Both the position numbers and the translations under genes were made by a program. Source: Streptomyces marokkonensis (lineage in GTDB: Bacteria > Actinomycetota > Actinomycetes > Streptomycetales > Streptomycetaceae). From it: DNA of 64,000 nucleotides. This document shows, one piece after another, positions 41,752 through 49,760 of this stretch (position 1 is the first letter of the stretch; each line of letters begins with the position of its first letter). The notes beneath the pieces are model-generated. The model saw nothing but the letters and a program-made list of their open reading frames with translations. It searched no databases and was not told the DNA's origin. The DNA is taken from the NCBI RefSeq assembly GCF_008312835.1, contig NZ_VSKS01000012.1, positions 124,001 through 188,000 on the forward strand, written 5' to 3'.

Positions 41752-42846
41752 ATGTCCGCGCACCCACACGACGCACTGCCGATCCGGCTCAACGTCGACG
41801 ACAGCGACTCCCCGTCCGACGTCGTCGACGCGTTGTTCCTCGGCCGCTTCGCGACGGGCGAGCAGCCGTACTCGCACGCCGTCAACATCGACCGCGTACG
41901 CTCCGGCGCGACCCTGCTGCCGGCGAACGCGCGGGTCCTGCGCCTTGCCAGGGACGACGACCGCAGCGCCACCCTGGCCGAGGGCGACGGCTGGACGCTG
42001 CTGGTCTCCCGCTGGAACCGGGGCGCCGACGTCACGGTCACCGCGACCAGCGCCGACCTCGCCGCGAAGATCCTGGACGAGGCCACCGACGGCGCGGCGG
42101 ACGAACCCGAACCACAGCCGGAGAACGTCGCCATGGGCTTCTGGTACGTCTCCCCGCGCCGCGGCCCGCACCGCACCACCCGGCAGATCTCGGCGGGCAC
42201 CTGGGAGGAGATCCGGCCCAACTACACCGCGCCGGTGGCGAACGCCATGGACCGCCTGATGAAGACCACCCCTCAGGACATCTCGGGCCGGCTGCTCCTG
42301 CTGCACGGCCCGCCGGGCACCGGCAAGACCTCCGCGCTGCGCACGCTGGCCCGGTCCTGGCGGGACTGGTGCCAGGTGGACTGCGTACTGGACCCGGAGC
42401 GGCTCTTCTCCGACGTCGGCTATCTGATGGACATCGCGATCGGCGAGGAGGACGCGGCGGGCAAGGGCCGCTGGCGGCTGCTGCTCCTCGAGGACTGCGA
42501 CGAGCTGATCCGCGGCGAGGCCAAGCACACCGCCGGCCAGGCGCTGTCCCGGCTGCTGAACCTGACGGACGGTCTGCTCGGCCAGGGCCGCAACGTCCTG
42601 GTCGGGGTCACCACCAACGAGGACCTGGAGCGTCTGCACCCGGCCGTGGTGCGCCCCGGCCGCTGTCTCGCCCGGATCGAGGTGGGGCAGCTGACCCGCG
42701 GGGAGGCGGTGAACTGGCTGGGCAGCGAGGAGGGCGTCGGCCGCGAGGGGGCGACCCTGGCCGAGCTGTACGCCCTGCGCCGGGGCACGTCCCCGACCGC
42801 CCTGCCGGAACCGCGGGGCGACGCCGACGCGGGCCTGTACCTGTAG
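41752..42846 (+). CDS. AAA-family ATPase with DUF5925 N-terminal domain
   Basis: A 364-residue protein. The first ~150 residues (PIRLNVDDSDSPSDVVDALFLGRF, GFWYVSPRRGPHRTTRQI) match the DUF5925 region found fused to AAA ATPases in actinomycetes. The AAA core has Walker A HGPPGTGKTSALR near residue 185, Walker B LLLLEDCDELI, sensor 1 VGVTTNEDLERLHPAV and the arginine finger area RPGRCL. The ATG at 41752 lacks a Shine-Dalgarno; GTG 41734 is an alternative. It is followed after 16 bases by a DUF72 gene. A role in protein remodelling is inferred only from the fold. Confidence 0.82.
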   Translation: MSAHPHDALPIRLNVDDSDSPSDVVDALFLGRFATGEQPYSHAVNIDRVRSGATLLPANARVLRLARDDDRSATLAEGDGWTLLVSRWNRGADVTVTATSADLAAKILDEATDGAADEPEPQPENVAMGFWYVSPRRGPHRTTRQISAGTWEEIRPNYTAPVANAMDRLMKTTPQDISGRLLLLHGPPGTGKTSALRTLARSWRDWCQVDCVLDPERLFSDVGYLMDIAIGEEDAAGKGRWRLLLLEDCDELIRGEAKHTAGQALSRLLNLTDGLLGQGRNVLVGVTTNEDLERLHPAVVRPGRCLARIEVGQLTRGEAVNWLGSEEGVGREGATLAELYALRRGTSPTALPEPRGDADAGLYL

Positions 42847-42862
42847 GTGCTTTGATGGTCGT

Positions 42863-43642
42863 ATGACCCTGTTCGTCGGGACGTCGGGGTGGCAGTACAA
42901 GGACTGGCGGGGGGTGCTGTACCCGGCCGGTCTTCCGGTGCGGCTCTGGCTGGAGGAGTACGCGGCGCACTTCGCCACCGTCGAGATCAACAACGCCTTC
43001 TACCGGCTGCCGTCCCGGGAGACCTTCGAGGCCTGGCGGGAGCGCACCCCGCCGGGCTTCGTCGTCGCGCTGAAGGCGAGCCGCTACCTGACCCACATCA
43101 AGCGGCTGCGCGATCCCGAGGAGCCGGTGGACCGCCTGATGAGCCGGGCCGCCGGACTGGGCGACCGGCTCGGCCCGGTCCTCCTCCAGCTCCCGCCCAC
43201 GCTCCAGGCCGACCCCGCACTGCTGCACGCCTGCCTGCGCCGCTTCCCCGCGTCGACGAGGGTGGCGGTGGAGCCGCGCCACCCCTCCTGGTGGACGCCG
43301 GACGTGCGCGCCGTACTGGAGTCCCGGGGCGCCGCGCTGTGCTGGGCCGACGTACTGGCCCGGCCCGCCACTCCCCTGTGGCGCACCGCCGACTGGGGCT
43401 ACGTCCGCTTCCACCAGGGCCGCGCGCAGCCCTGGCCGCACTACGGCCGCCGGTCCCTGCAGACCTGGGTCCACCGCATCGCGGCCACCTGGCCCGCGGG
43501 CGAGGACGTCCACGCGTACTTCAACAACGACCCGAACGCGGCGGCGGTGACCGACGCGCGCGCGTTCATGCGACTGGCGCACGCAGCAGGCAGAACACCA
43601 CGGGCACCGCTCACGGACACCCTCTCAGGGGCGCGGGGCTGA
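42863..43642 (+). CDS. DUF72 (YecE-like) TIM-barrel protein
   Basis: A 259-residue protein beginning LFVGTSGWQYKDWRG and containing VEINNAFYRLP, LQLPP, VEPRHPSWW and YAYFNND-like HAYFNNDPNAAAV, the standard DUF72 string. Structures show a TIM barrel; the reaction is unknown, though links to DNA repair and isomerase folds have been proposed. It is 16 bases after the AAA ATPase gene and probably co-transcribed. Confidence 0.9.
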   Translation: MTLFVGTSGWQYKDWRGVLYPAGLPVRLWLEEYAAHFATVEINNAFYRLPSRETFEAWRERTPPGFVVALKASRYLTHIKRLRDPEEPVDRLMSRAAGLGDRLGPVLLQLPPTLQADPALLHACLRRFPASTRVAVEPRHPSWWTPDVRAVLESRGAALCWADVLARPATPLWRTADWGYVRFHQGRAQPWPHYGRRSLQTWVHRIAATWPAGEDVHAYFNNDPNAAAVTDARAFMRLAHAAGRTPRAPLTDTLSGARG

Positions 43643-43722
43643 GTCGATGTGCGGCTCCGCCGCGTGGGCGCGACCAGCCACAACGCACCCGCAGTGGGAC
43701 GTGACCGCCGCCGCGACGGCGC

Positions 43723-44088
43723 TCACCCGTAAGCCGCCCGCAGGGCCTCCCGCACGGCGGCCAGCGCGTCGTCCTCGCCGAGTCCCAGCCGCCGGGCCCG
43801 TTCCGCGAACGCCTGCGCCGCCGCCGCGGCCTCACGTTCCGCCGCCGACCCCGCGGCGGCGATCACCGTCCCGTTGCGTCCCCGCGTCTCGATCACCCCG
43901 TCGGCCTCCAGCGCCCGGTAGGCCTTGGCCACCGTGTTCGCCGCGAGGCCGAGCGTCTCCGCCAGCCCCCGCACCGTCGGCAGCCGGTGTCCCACCGGCA
44001 GCGCTCCCGACCTGGCCTGCTCGGAGATCTGCGCGCGTACCTGCTCGTACGGGGGTGCGCCGTCGTCGATCCGGATCTTCAAGGTCAC
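43723..44088 (-). CDS. Short GntR-family regulator (YtrA type)
   Basis: A 121-residue GntR protein: IRIDDGAPPYEQVRAQISEQ, LPTVRGLAETLGLAANTVAKAYRALEADGVI, RGRNGTVI. Only a short helical tail follows, as in the YtrA subfamily that usually controls ABC transporter operons. The GTG at 44088 has no Shine-Dalgarno, but GACAAT sits 7 bases before it as a -10, so the message is likely leaderless. It is divergent from the GNAT gene at 44160 across 71 bases. No ABC transporter adjoins, so its target is unclear. Confidence 0.85.
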   Translation of the reverse strand: MTLKIRIDDGAPPYEQVRAQISEQARSGALPVGHRLPTVRGLAETLGLAANTVAKAYRALEADGVIETRGRNGTVIAAAGSAAEREAAAAAQAFAERARRLGLGEDDALAAVREALRAAYG

Positions 44089-44159
44089 GGCCCGATTGTC
44101 CCCCACCCGCCGGAAAATGGGAGGCACCCCGGGCGCGTCCCCCCGTAGCGTGCGCCTCC

Positions 44160-45089
44160 ATGACTGTGACCGTCCGCGATCTCCGCTCCGGCGCTCCCGC
44201 CGACCTCGAGGGCTTCGCCCGCGTCCGGCAGGCCGCGCTGCCGTTCCTCCTCGTCACCCCGGACTCCCTGGCCCACGACCTCGCCCACCTCCACCCCGAC
44301 GCCCGCTACCGGCCCCTCGTGGCCGTGGCGGACGGCGAGGTGATCGGCACGGCGCAGGTGCACCTGGCCCACGACAGCGCCGCGCCGGGCCAGGGCAACC
44401 TCAACGTGTACGTCCACCCGGAGCACACGCGCCGGGGCGCCGGGACGCTGCTGGTGAGCGCCGCCGAGGAGCATCTGGCCGCGCACGGGGCGGCCAGGCT
44501 GCTGGCCTGGGTGCTGGACGAGCCGGGCAACCGCGCCTTCGCCGGGCGGCACGGCTACCGGGCGAGCCGCTCGGCCCACTTCCTCCGCCTGGACCTGGCG
44601 AACGGCGCCCTCCCCCCGCTCCAGGACCCTCCGCCGGGCGTGGAGCTGCGCCCGGCCTCGGCCTTCGCCGCCGATCCGCGCCCGCTGTTCGAGCTGGACG
44701 CGGAGACCACGGCGGACGAGCCGAGCGACGTGGACACCGAGTTCACCGACTACGAGGCCTGGCTGGCGGAGACCTGGCGGCACCCGCTGTTCGACGCCGG
44801 GCTGACCACGGTGGCGGTGGTCGACGGACGCCCCGCCGCCTTCTCCGCGGCCCGCACCGACGGCGGCACCCGGTACGCCACGGGCATGACCGGCACCGCC
44901 CGCGCCCACCGCGGCCGCGGTCTGGCCAAACTCGCCAAGAACGACTCCCTGCATCGCGCCCGCGCCGCCGGGTACACGGAGGCGTTCACGGGCAACGACA
45001 CCGGGAACGAACCGATGATCGCGATCAACAAGTGGTTCGGCTACGAGATCTGCGGAACGGAGGTGCGGTATGTCCGCGAACTCGGCTGA
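44160..45089 (+). CDS. Double-GNAT-domain acetyltransferase
   Basis: A 309-residue protein made of two GNAT folds. The first (about 1-150) has the acetyl-CoA loop HPEHTRRGAGTLL; the second (about 165-309) has ARAHRGRGLAKLAK and a GNEPMIAINKWFGYE end. Such tandem GNATs include mycothiol-synthase-like and drug-acetylating enzymes, though the substrate cannot be read here. No Shine-Dalgarno precedes the ATG; TAGCGT (44146-44151) may be a -10 for a leaderless message. The 3' end overlaps the DUF402 gene by 20 bases. Confidence 0.85.
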   Translation: MTVTVRDLRSGAPADLEGFARVRQAALPFLLVTPDSLAHDLAHLHPDARYRPLVAVADGEVIGTAQVHLAHDSAAPGQGNLNVYVHPEHTRRGAGTLLVSAAEEHLAAHGAARLLAWVLDEPGNRAFAGRHGYRASRSAHFLRLDLANGALPPLQDPPPGVELRPASAFAADPRPLFELDAETTADEPSDVDTEFTDYEAWLAETWRHPLFDAGLTTVAVVDGRPAAFSAARTDGGTRYATGMTGTARAHRGRGLAKLAKNDSLHRARAAGYTEAFTGNDTGNEPMIAINKWFGYEICGTEVRYVRELG

Positions 45090-45570
45090 CGGGCCGGCGC
45101 GGGTGGAGGTCGTCCTCGTCAAGGCGGGGCGGATGAAGATCCGCTACCCGGCCGAACTGCTCGCCGACGACGGCACGCGCGTCAGCGTGCGCGCCCCCTG
45201 GGCGGGCGCCGGCGTGCGCGACTTCGGCTTCGTGCGCTTCGAGCCCGGTGACGTCTTCACGGAGCAGTACTGGCGCGACCGGTGGTACTCCGTGAAGGAG
45301 GTCCGTACCGCCGAGGGCACCCTCAAGGGCCATTACTGCGACATCACCCGCCCCGCGGAGCTCTCCGCCGGCCGGCTGGTGGTCGAGGACCTCGACCTGG
45401 ACCTGTGGGTCTCCGCGGACGGCACGGACGTGCGGCGGCTCGACGAGGACGAGTTCGCGGCGAGCGGTCTTCTCACCACCGATCCCGAGGCGGCGGCCGC
45501 CGCGGTGGCCGCCCTCGACGAACTGGACGCGCGGGCCCGTGAGGGCGGGTTCGGCGCGCTGCTGGCATGA
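45070..45570 (+). CDS. DUF402 (FomD-like) protein
   Basis: A 166-residue protein with the DUF402 string DVFTEQYWRDRWYSVKEVRT, KGHYCDITRPAEL and a helical, acidic C-terminus. FomD-type members hydrolyse nucleoside diphosphates or CMP-phosphonate conjugates with Mn/Co. The ATG at 45070 lies inside the GNAT gene with GGAGG 6 bases upstream, so the two are translationally coupled. It converges with the methyltransferase gene across 4 bases. Confidence 0.85.
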   Translation: MSANSADGPARVEVVLVKAGRMKIRYPAELLADDGTRVSVRAPWAGAGVRDFGFVRFEPGDVFTEQYWRDRWYSVKEVRTAEGTLKGHYCDITRPAELSAGRLVVEDLDLDLWVSADGTDVRRLDEDEFAASGLLTTDPEAAAAAVAALDELDARAREGGFGALLA

Positions 45571-45574
45571 GCGT

Positions 45575-46201
45575 TCAGAAGCGGTCCGGGACCGCGACCA
45601 CCGCGTAGCGCTCGTCGTCCACGTCCCGGCCCCACAGTGCCCTGTCGCCGGACAGGCGCTCCACGCGCACCTGCCCGGCCATCGGCGCGAGGAGGGCGGT
45701 GAGCGCGTCCGCCGGTATGCCGACCGGGCTCACCGTCCCCCACACGCCCTCGACCAGCACGAGCCGCCCTCCCGGCCGCAGCAGGTCCCGCCAGTGCCGC
45801 AGCGCCCGCCGCGGCTCGGGCAGCGTCCAGAGCACATGCCGGACGAGGACGGCGTCGTAGCGCTCCTCTCCGACCGGCGGTGCCGCCGCGTCACCGACGA
45901 GGAACGCCGCGTCGCGCCCGGCGAGCTTCTCCCGGGCGAGCGCGACCATCGCCGGGGACCGGTCGACGCCGGTGATCCGGTGTCCCTGCTCGGCCGCGAG
46001 GAGCGCCAGGCTGCCGGTGCCGCAGCCGAGGTCGAGCACGTCGCCGGCCCGCTGGGGCAGCCAGGCCCGCAGCCGCGCGGCCCAGGCCGCGCGCACCTCC
46101 GGGTCGCGCAGCCCGTGGTCCGGCTCCTCGTCGAAGGCGGCGGCCCGCGCGTCCCAGTCGACACCGTCCGTGCCCCTGCCGTCACCGTCATGCGTGGTCA
46201 T
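45575..46201 (-). CDS. Class I SAM-dependent methyltransferase
   Basis: A 208-residue methyltransferase: SAM motif VLDLGCGTGSLALLAAEQG, acidic loop ITGVDRSPAMVALA, and YDAVLVRHVLWTLPEPRRAL as motif II. The substrate is unknown. The ATG at 46201 has no Shine-Dalgarno, so a leaderless message is possible. It is divergent from a 44-codon gene at 46339. Confidence 0.87.
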   Translation of the reverse strand: MTTHDGDGRGTDGVDWDARAAAFDEEPDHGLRDPEVRAAWAARLRAWLPQRAGDVLDLGCGTGSLALLAAEQGHRITGVDRSPAMVALAREKLAGRDAAFLVGDAAAPPVGEERYDAVLVRHVLWTLPEPRRALRHWRDLLRPGGRLVLVEGVWGTVSPVGIPADALTALLAPMAGQVRVERLSGDRALWGRDVDDERYAVVAVPDRF

Positions 46202-46267
46202 GGCGCAAGAGTGACACCTGCCACTGACAATCGAATCGTGACTGCCGCCACAGACAGAAGGGGACCG

Positions 46268-46303
46268 ATGAGGAACTCTCCCCCGAAAGGTCTACCTCCG
46301 TGA
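46268..46303 (+). CDS. Possible 11-residue leader peptide
   Basis: A mini reading frame MRNSPPKGLPP with AAGGGG 4 bases before its ATG, 35 bases upstream of the 44-codon gene. It is Pro-rich (four Pro in eleven codons), which could slow ribosomes and link translation to expression of the next gene. It may be chance. Confidence 0.3.
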   Translation: MRNSPPKGLPP

Positions 46304-46338
46304 GAACACGGAACCCGGTGGACCCGAAGGAGGCAGCC

Positions 46339-46473
46339 ATGCGCCGTGTCACCGTGCAGAAGCCCCCGAGGAAGACGGACACCCGCCAGGTCCGCGAGGA
46401 GGCCGACGAGCGCCCCGCGGGACGACCCGAGGTCCGCCGGGACATCGCCCGCACCTGGTGGCCCGACGGCTGA
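46339..46473 (+). CDS. 44-residue conserved-looking small protein ending WWPDG
   Basis: The frame reads MRRVTVQKPPRKTDTRQVRE, then a charged middle, and ends RRDIARTWWPDG. The ATG has AGGAG 6 bases upstream, the best ribosome-binding site in this region. It is highly charged (Arg/Lys/Glu/Asp) with two Trp close to the end. It is not a typical precursor peptide, having no Cys/Ser/Thr-rich core. I believe similar short proteins occur in other Streptomyces, from memory only. It stands alone between the divergent methyltransferase and a convergent GNAT. Function unknown. Confidence 0.62.
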   Translation: MRRVTVQKPPRKTDTRQVREEADERPAGRPEVRRDIARTWWPDG

Positions 46474-46493
46474 GCGCCCCCGCGGTACGGGGC

Positions 46494-46967
46494 TCAGCCC
46501 AGCCGCTTGCGGTAGTGGATCCGGTCGTACGGCCCGGTGACCCCGCGCCCCACGACCTCGTAGCCGAACTTCGGATAGATCCTCCGGTTCTCCCACATCA
46601 TGGCGTTGGTGCAGAGCCTGATCTCGGGCAGTCCGAGCGCACGCGCGTGTGCGTCCACGAACTCCAGCAGCAGCCGCCCCACCCCGGTTCCGTGCGCGTC
46701 GGGGCGCACGGCGACGACGTCCAGCCAGAGGTGGTCCTCGCGCGGCTCGACCACGGCGAGGCCCGTCACCCGCGCGGTGCCCGCCGCGCTTCCCGGCGCC
46801 CGCGCCACGAACACCCTGCCCGCGGCCACGTTCGCCGCGTGGTCCGCCTCCATGGGCACCGGCACCACCCCGATGCGCGCGATGTACGGCCGGAAGGCCG
46901 CGTCGATCACGGCCTTCACCTCGGGCACGTCGGCTGCGACGGCCGGGCGGATCCGCTCGTCTGTCAT
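46494..46967 (-). CDS. GNAT-family N-acetyltransferase
   Basis: A 157-residue single GNAT domain: IRPAVAADVPEVKAVIDAAF, LDVVAVRPDAHGTGVGRLLLEF (acetyl-CoA loop) and MMWENRRIYPKFGYEVVGRG. The ATG at 46967 is 7 bases after TACCGT, a -10-like box, and no Shine-Dalgarno is seen, so it is probably leaderless. Substrate unknown. Confidence 0.87.
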   Translation of the reverse strand: MTDERIRPAVAADVPEVKAVIDAAFRPYIARIGVVPVPMEADHAANVAAGRVFVARAPGSAAGTARVTGLAVVEPREDHLWLDVVAVRPDAHGTGVGRLLLEFVDAHARALGLPEIRLCTNAMMWENRRIYPKFGYEVVGRGVTGPYDRIHYRKRLG

Positions 46968-47148
46968 GCCGCGCACGGTACCTACCTGATCCCAGCCTGA
47001 GCACTCCCTTAACGCGGCCATAAGGATCTCCCTCCAGGGCCCTCACCGGGCGATTCCGCGTGTCCCCGCGGCTAGCTTCTGAACCACCCCCACGGGATCC
47101 ACCCCCCCACAGGATCCGGTGATCGCCGTTTCGAGGAGTTGCTGCCGC

Positions 47149-48189
47149 ATGTCCGCACGCCGCAAGGCCGCTGTCGCCGCCGTCGGTCTCGTCCCGCTCG
47201 CCCTGACCGGGCTGTCCGCCACGCCGGCGTCCGCGCACGGTTCGATGGGCGACCCGGTCAGCCGGGTCGCGCAGTGCTACGCCGAGGGCCCGGAGAGCCC
47301 CGCCTCGGCGGCGTGCAGGGCCGCGGTCGCGGCCGGCGGCACCCAGGCGCTCTACGACTGGAACGGCATCCGCATCGGTGACGCGGGCGGACGCCATCAG
47401 GAGCTCATCCCCGACGGCAGGCTCTGCAGCGCCGGCAACGAGGCGTTCAAAGGGCTGGACCTGGCCCGCGCCGACTGGCCCGCGACGGCCGTGAAGAGCG
47501 GCTCGTACACCTTCAAGTACCGCGTGACGGCCCCGCACAAGGGGACCTTCAAGGTGTACATCACCAAGCCCGGCTACGACCCCTCGCAGCCGCTGGCCTG
47601 GGACGACCTGGACCTGGCGAACCCGGTGGCGACGTCCACCGACCCGGCCGCGTCGGGCGGCTTCTACACCTTCACCGGCACCCTCCCCGAGCGCTCGGGC
47701 TCGCAGCTGCTGTACGCGGTGTGGCAGCGGTCGGACAGCCCGGAGGCGTTCTACTCCTGCTCGGACGTCACCTTCGGTGGCGGCGGCGCCCCCGCGGGCG
47801 GGGGCGGAGCCGGCGGCGAGGCCTCCGGCCCGGGCGACACACCCCAGGGGGCGGCCGCCCCGGCGCCGGCGGCCTCGGCTCCGTCCGAGGAGCAGATCGA
47901 GGACGGTGCCGACAAGTCGACCGTCGAGAACCACGGGCACGGTGACGACGACGCCGGGACCTCGGCCGAGCCCGCCGCGGCGGACGGCGGCGCCGCACCG
48001 GATGCGGCGGACACCGGGACGGCGAACCGGCCCAAGGCGGCCGGGGCGCCGGAGAACCTCGCGGAGACCGGCGGCGACGCCACCACCCCGTACCTGATGG
48101 TCGGTGGCGCCGCGGCGCTGGCGCTCGGTTCGGCGGCGCTGTTCGCCTCCGCGCGGCGGCGCACGGCGACCGGGCGGCACGGCCGCTGA
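47149..48189 (+). CDS. Cell-wall-anchored lytic polysaccharide monooxygenase (AA10)
   Basis: A 346-residue copper enzyme that oxidatively cleaves chitin or cellulose. The signal peptide (1-29, ends PASA) leaves His30 as the mature N-terminus (HGSMGDPVSR), and His130 (TAPHKGTF) completes the histidine brace. The catalytic domain runs to about 215 (FYSCSDVTF). It is followed by a long Gly/Pro/Asp/Glu-rich linker and a sorting signal: LAETG at 304-308, hydrophobic segment, basic tail ASARRRTATGRHGR. LAxTG is the class E sortase motif in Streptomyces; I recall the S. coelicolor counterpart SCO1734 being a sortase substrate. GAGGAG precedes the ATG. No carbohydrate-binding module is visible. Confidence 0.92.
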   Translation: MSARRKAAVAAVGLVPLALTGLSATPASAHGSMGDPVSRVAQCYAEGPESPASAACRAAVAAGGTQALYDWNGIRIGDAGGRHQELIPDGRLCSAGNEAFKGLDLARADWPATAVKSGSYTFKYRVTAPHKGTFKVYITKPGYDPSQPLAWDDLDLANPVATSTDPAASGGFYTFTGTLPERSGSQLLYAVWQRSDSPEAFYSCSDVTFGGGGAPAGGGGAGGEASGPGDTPQGAAAPAPAASAPSEEQIEDGADKSTVENHGHGDDDAGTSAEPAAADGGAAPDAADTGTANRPKAAGAPENLAETGGDATTPYLMVGGAAALALGSAALFASARRRTATGRHGR

Positions 48190-48195
48190 CCCGGC

Positions 48196-48236
48196 TCGGG
48201 GCCCTGTCCGGCGGCTCAGGCCGGACAGGGCCCCGA
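48196..48236. terminator. 17-base perfect bidirectional terminator
   Basis: TCGGGGCCCTGTCCGGC (48196-48212) and its exact complement (48220-48236) with a 7-base loop, between the convergent LPMO and lipase genes. Confidence 0.75.
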
Positions 48237-48260
48237 TGCGTTCACTATGACCTGGACATG

Positions 48261-49121
48261 TCATCCAAACACCGAGGCACAGGTGGTGGGCTCGGCCCGG
48301 GCCGGGTCGAGCGCGTTGGCCACCTCGTGGAAGGCGATCCGGTCGAAGAGCCCGATCGCCAGATGCTCGGACAGGTCGAGCGGACAGAGGTCCTGGAGCA
48401 CCACGTTGCGCACGTTCGGCCCGGTCAGGAAACTGCTGCGGTACGGGGTGACCACCTCGTCGTACCGGGTGGCGATGACGGTGTAACGGACGCCGGGCAC
48501 GGTGTCGCCGCCCGCGTTGAGCCGGGTGAGGAAGTCGGATCCGGCGACCTGGTCGGCGAGGGCGGGGGTGGCCTCGGTCAGCAGGTCCTCCGCGCCCGGG
48601 AAGTACGGCAGCAGCTTGGTGAGGCCGCCGAGGGTGGTGCCGTGATTGCTGGGCGCGATGCCGACGAGGGCGTTCACCTCGTCCGCGCCGCCCAGGAACT
48701 TGAGGTAGTGACGCGGCATCATGCCGCCCTGGGAGTGGCCGACGATGTCGGCCTCGGCGGCGCCCGTCGCGGCGAGCACCTTGTCGACGAAGGCGTCGAG
48801 CTCTTCGGCGGACTTCTCGACGGGGCCGAGGCCGTGGAAGAACGGGACGCCGGGGAGCCGGCCGTAGTCGAGGGAGAAGACGCAGTAGCCGCGGTGCTTC
48901 AGATAGGGCGCGAGGCCCAGCCAGTTGTCGACGGAGTTGCCGAAGGTGCCGTGGACCAGGACGACGGGGCGGGGGTGGGCGGCGGAGGGCTCGCAGTCGT
49001 AGTCGTTCCAGCCCGAGGTGGGCGCGTCGGCGGCCTGAGCACTCGCCGTGGTGGGGACGGTGACGGCGGCGGCCAGCAGGAGTGCGGCCAGCGGTCTGAT
49101 CATTCGCTTCCAGGGCAGCAT
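48261..49121 (-). CDS. Secreted alpha/beta-hydrolase lipase (class 2 lipase family)
   Basis: A 286-residue exported lipase. Signal peptide about 1-31 (LAALLLAAAVTVPTTASAQA). Mature motifs: oxyanion region VVLVHGTFGN, nucleophile GHSQGGM, catalytic Asp in TRYDEVVTP and His in LSEHLAIGLFDR. Cys pairs (DYDCEPS, GYCVFS, DLCPLD, TTCAS) suggest disulfides. The ATG at 49121 has GGAG 8 bases upstream. It looks like the SCO1735 orthologue and converges with the LPMO gene. A Crp-like palindrome 50 bases upstream suggests control by cAMP receptor protein or a relative. Confidence 0.92.
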   Translation of the reverse strand: MLPWKRMIRPLAALLLAAAVTVPTTASAQAADAPTSGWNDYDCEPSAAHPRPVVLVHGTFGNSVDNWLGLAPYLKHRGYCVFSLDYGRLPGVPFFHGLGPVEKSAEELDAFVDKVLAATGAAEADIVGHSQGGMMPRHYLKFLGGADEVNALVGIAPSNHGTTLGGLTKLLPYFPGAEDLLTEATPALADQVAGSDFLTRLNAGGDTVPGVRYTVIATRYDEVVTPYRSSFLTGPNVRNVVLQDLCPLDLSEHLAIGLFDRIAFHEVANALDPARAEPTTCASVFG

Positions 49122-49170
49122 CGCGTGATCTCCTTGCGGTTCAAGGGGGGAAGGGTGGGGTCCTACGCCC

Positions 49171-49186
49171 TGTGATCCGGATCACG
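49171..49186. promoter_or_regulatory. Crp-like palindrome before the lipase gene
   Basis: TGTGATCCGGATCACG contains the perfect 14-base palindrome GTGATCCGGATCAC and matches TGTGA-n6-TCACA at nine of ten positions. It is 50 bases upstream of the lipase ATG, with TTGACG (reverse strand, 49207-49202) just upstream as a possible -35. Confidence 0.5.
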
Positions 49187-49205
49187 AGGATGCTGTTCAC
49201 TCGTC

Positions 49206-49243
49206 AAGTTACGGGTGAGTAGTAAAAGGGGGAAGTTACGGGT
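49206..49243. repeat. Direct repeat AAGTTACGGGT, two copies 27 bases apart
   Basis: Copies at 49206-49216 and 49233-49243, each followed by an A-rich run (AGTAAAA, GTAAAAA). They lie between the MarR stop and the lipase promoter. This may be an activator-binding pair. Confidence 0.4.
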
Positions 49244-49297
49244 CGGTAAAAACTCGCGGCATCGACCCGCGGCCGCACGCCGGACCCTGATAACGCG

Positions 49298-49744
49298 TCA
49301 CCAAGCGGGACGAATCGGCCCGTCGGGCGTGATGCGCAGCAACGCCTCCCGCAGGGCCCGCACATCCGCCTCCCCCAGCACCCCGCCCCAGGTCCGCACG
49401 ACCTCCGCCACCGCCTCCTCGGCCGCCCGGGTGCAGGCCCACCCCGACTCGGTCAGGACGACCAGCCGGGCCCGCGCGTCCCCGGGATGCGGGCGCCGCT
49501 CGGCGTACCCCTTGCGCACCAGCTCGTCGACGAGCTGGCTCGCGGCCTGCTTGGTCACGCCGAGGTGGGCCGCGAGGTCGGTGACCGTCGCGCCGTCCGG
49601 GGCGAGGCGGGTGAAGGCGAAGCCGTGCGCGGGCCGCACCCCTTCGAACCCGCGCGCGACCACACCGTCGTGGATACGCCGGGTGAGTTCCCCGGCGACG
49701 GCGAGCAGGGCGGCGGACAGGGCCATGGCCTCGGAGTTCTGCAC
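49298..49744 (-). CDS. MarR-family regulator
   Basis: A 148-residue winged-helix regulator: LSAALLAVAGELTRRIHDGV, VTDLAAHLGVTKQAASQLVDELVRKGYAERRPHPGDARARLVVLT (recognition helix and wing). I start at GTG 49744 (V/M-QNSEAMALSAALL); an internal ATG 12 codons downstream is possible. It is divergent from a cupin gene with an 82-base gap containing five CTTGAC/GTCAAG-like half-sites, so it very probably controls itself and the cupin. Confidence 0.88.
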   Translation of the reverse strand: MQNSEAMALSAALLAVAGELTRRIHDGVVARGFEGVRPAHGFAFTRLAPDGATVTDLAAHLGVTKQAASQLVDELVRKGYAERRPHPGDARARLVVLTESGWACTRAAEEAVAEVVRTWGGVLGEADVRALREALLRITPDGPIRPAW

Positions 49745-49760
49745 GGAGGCATTCAAGCAC

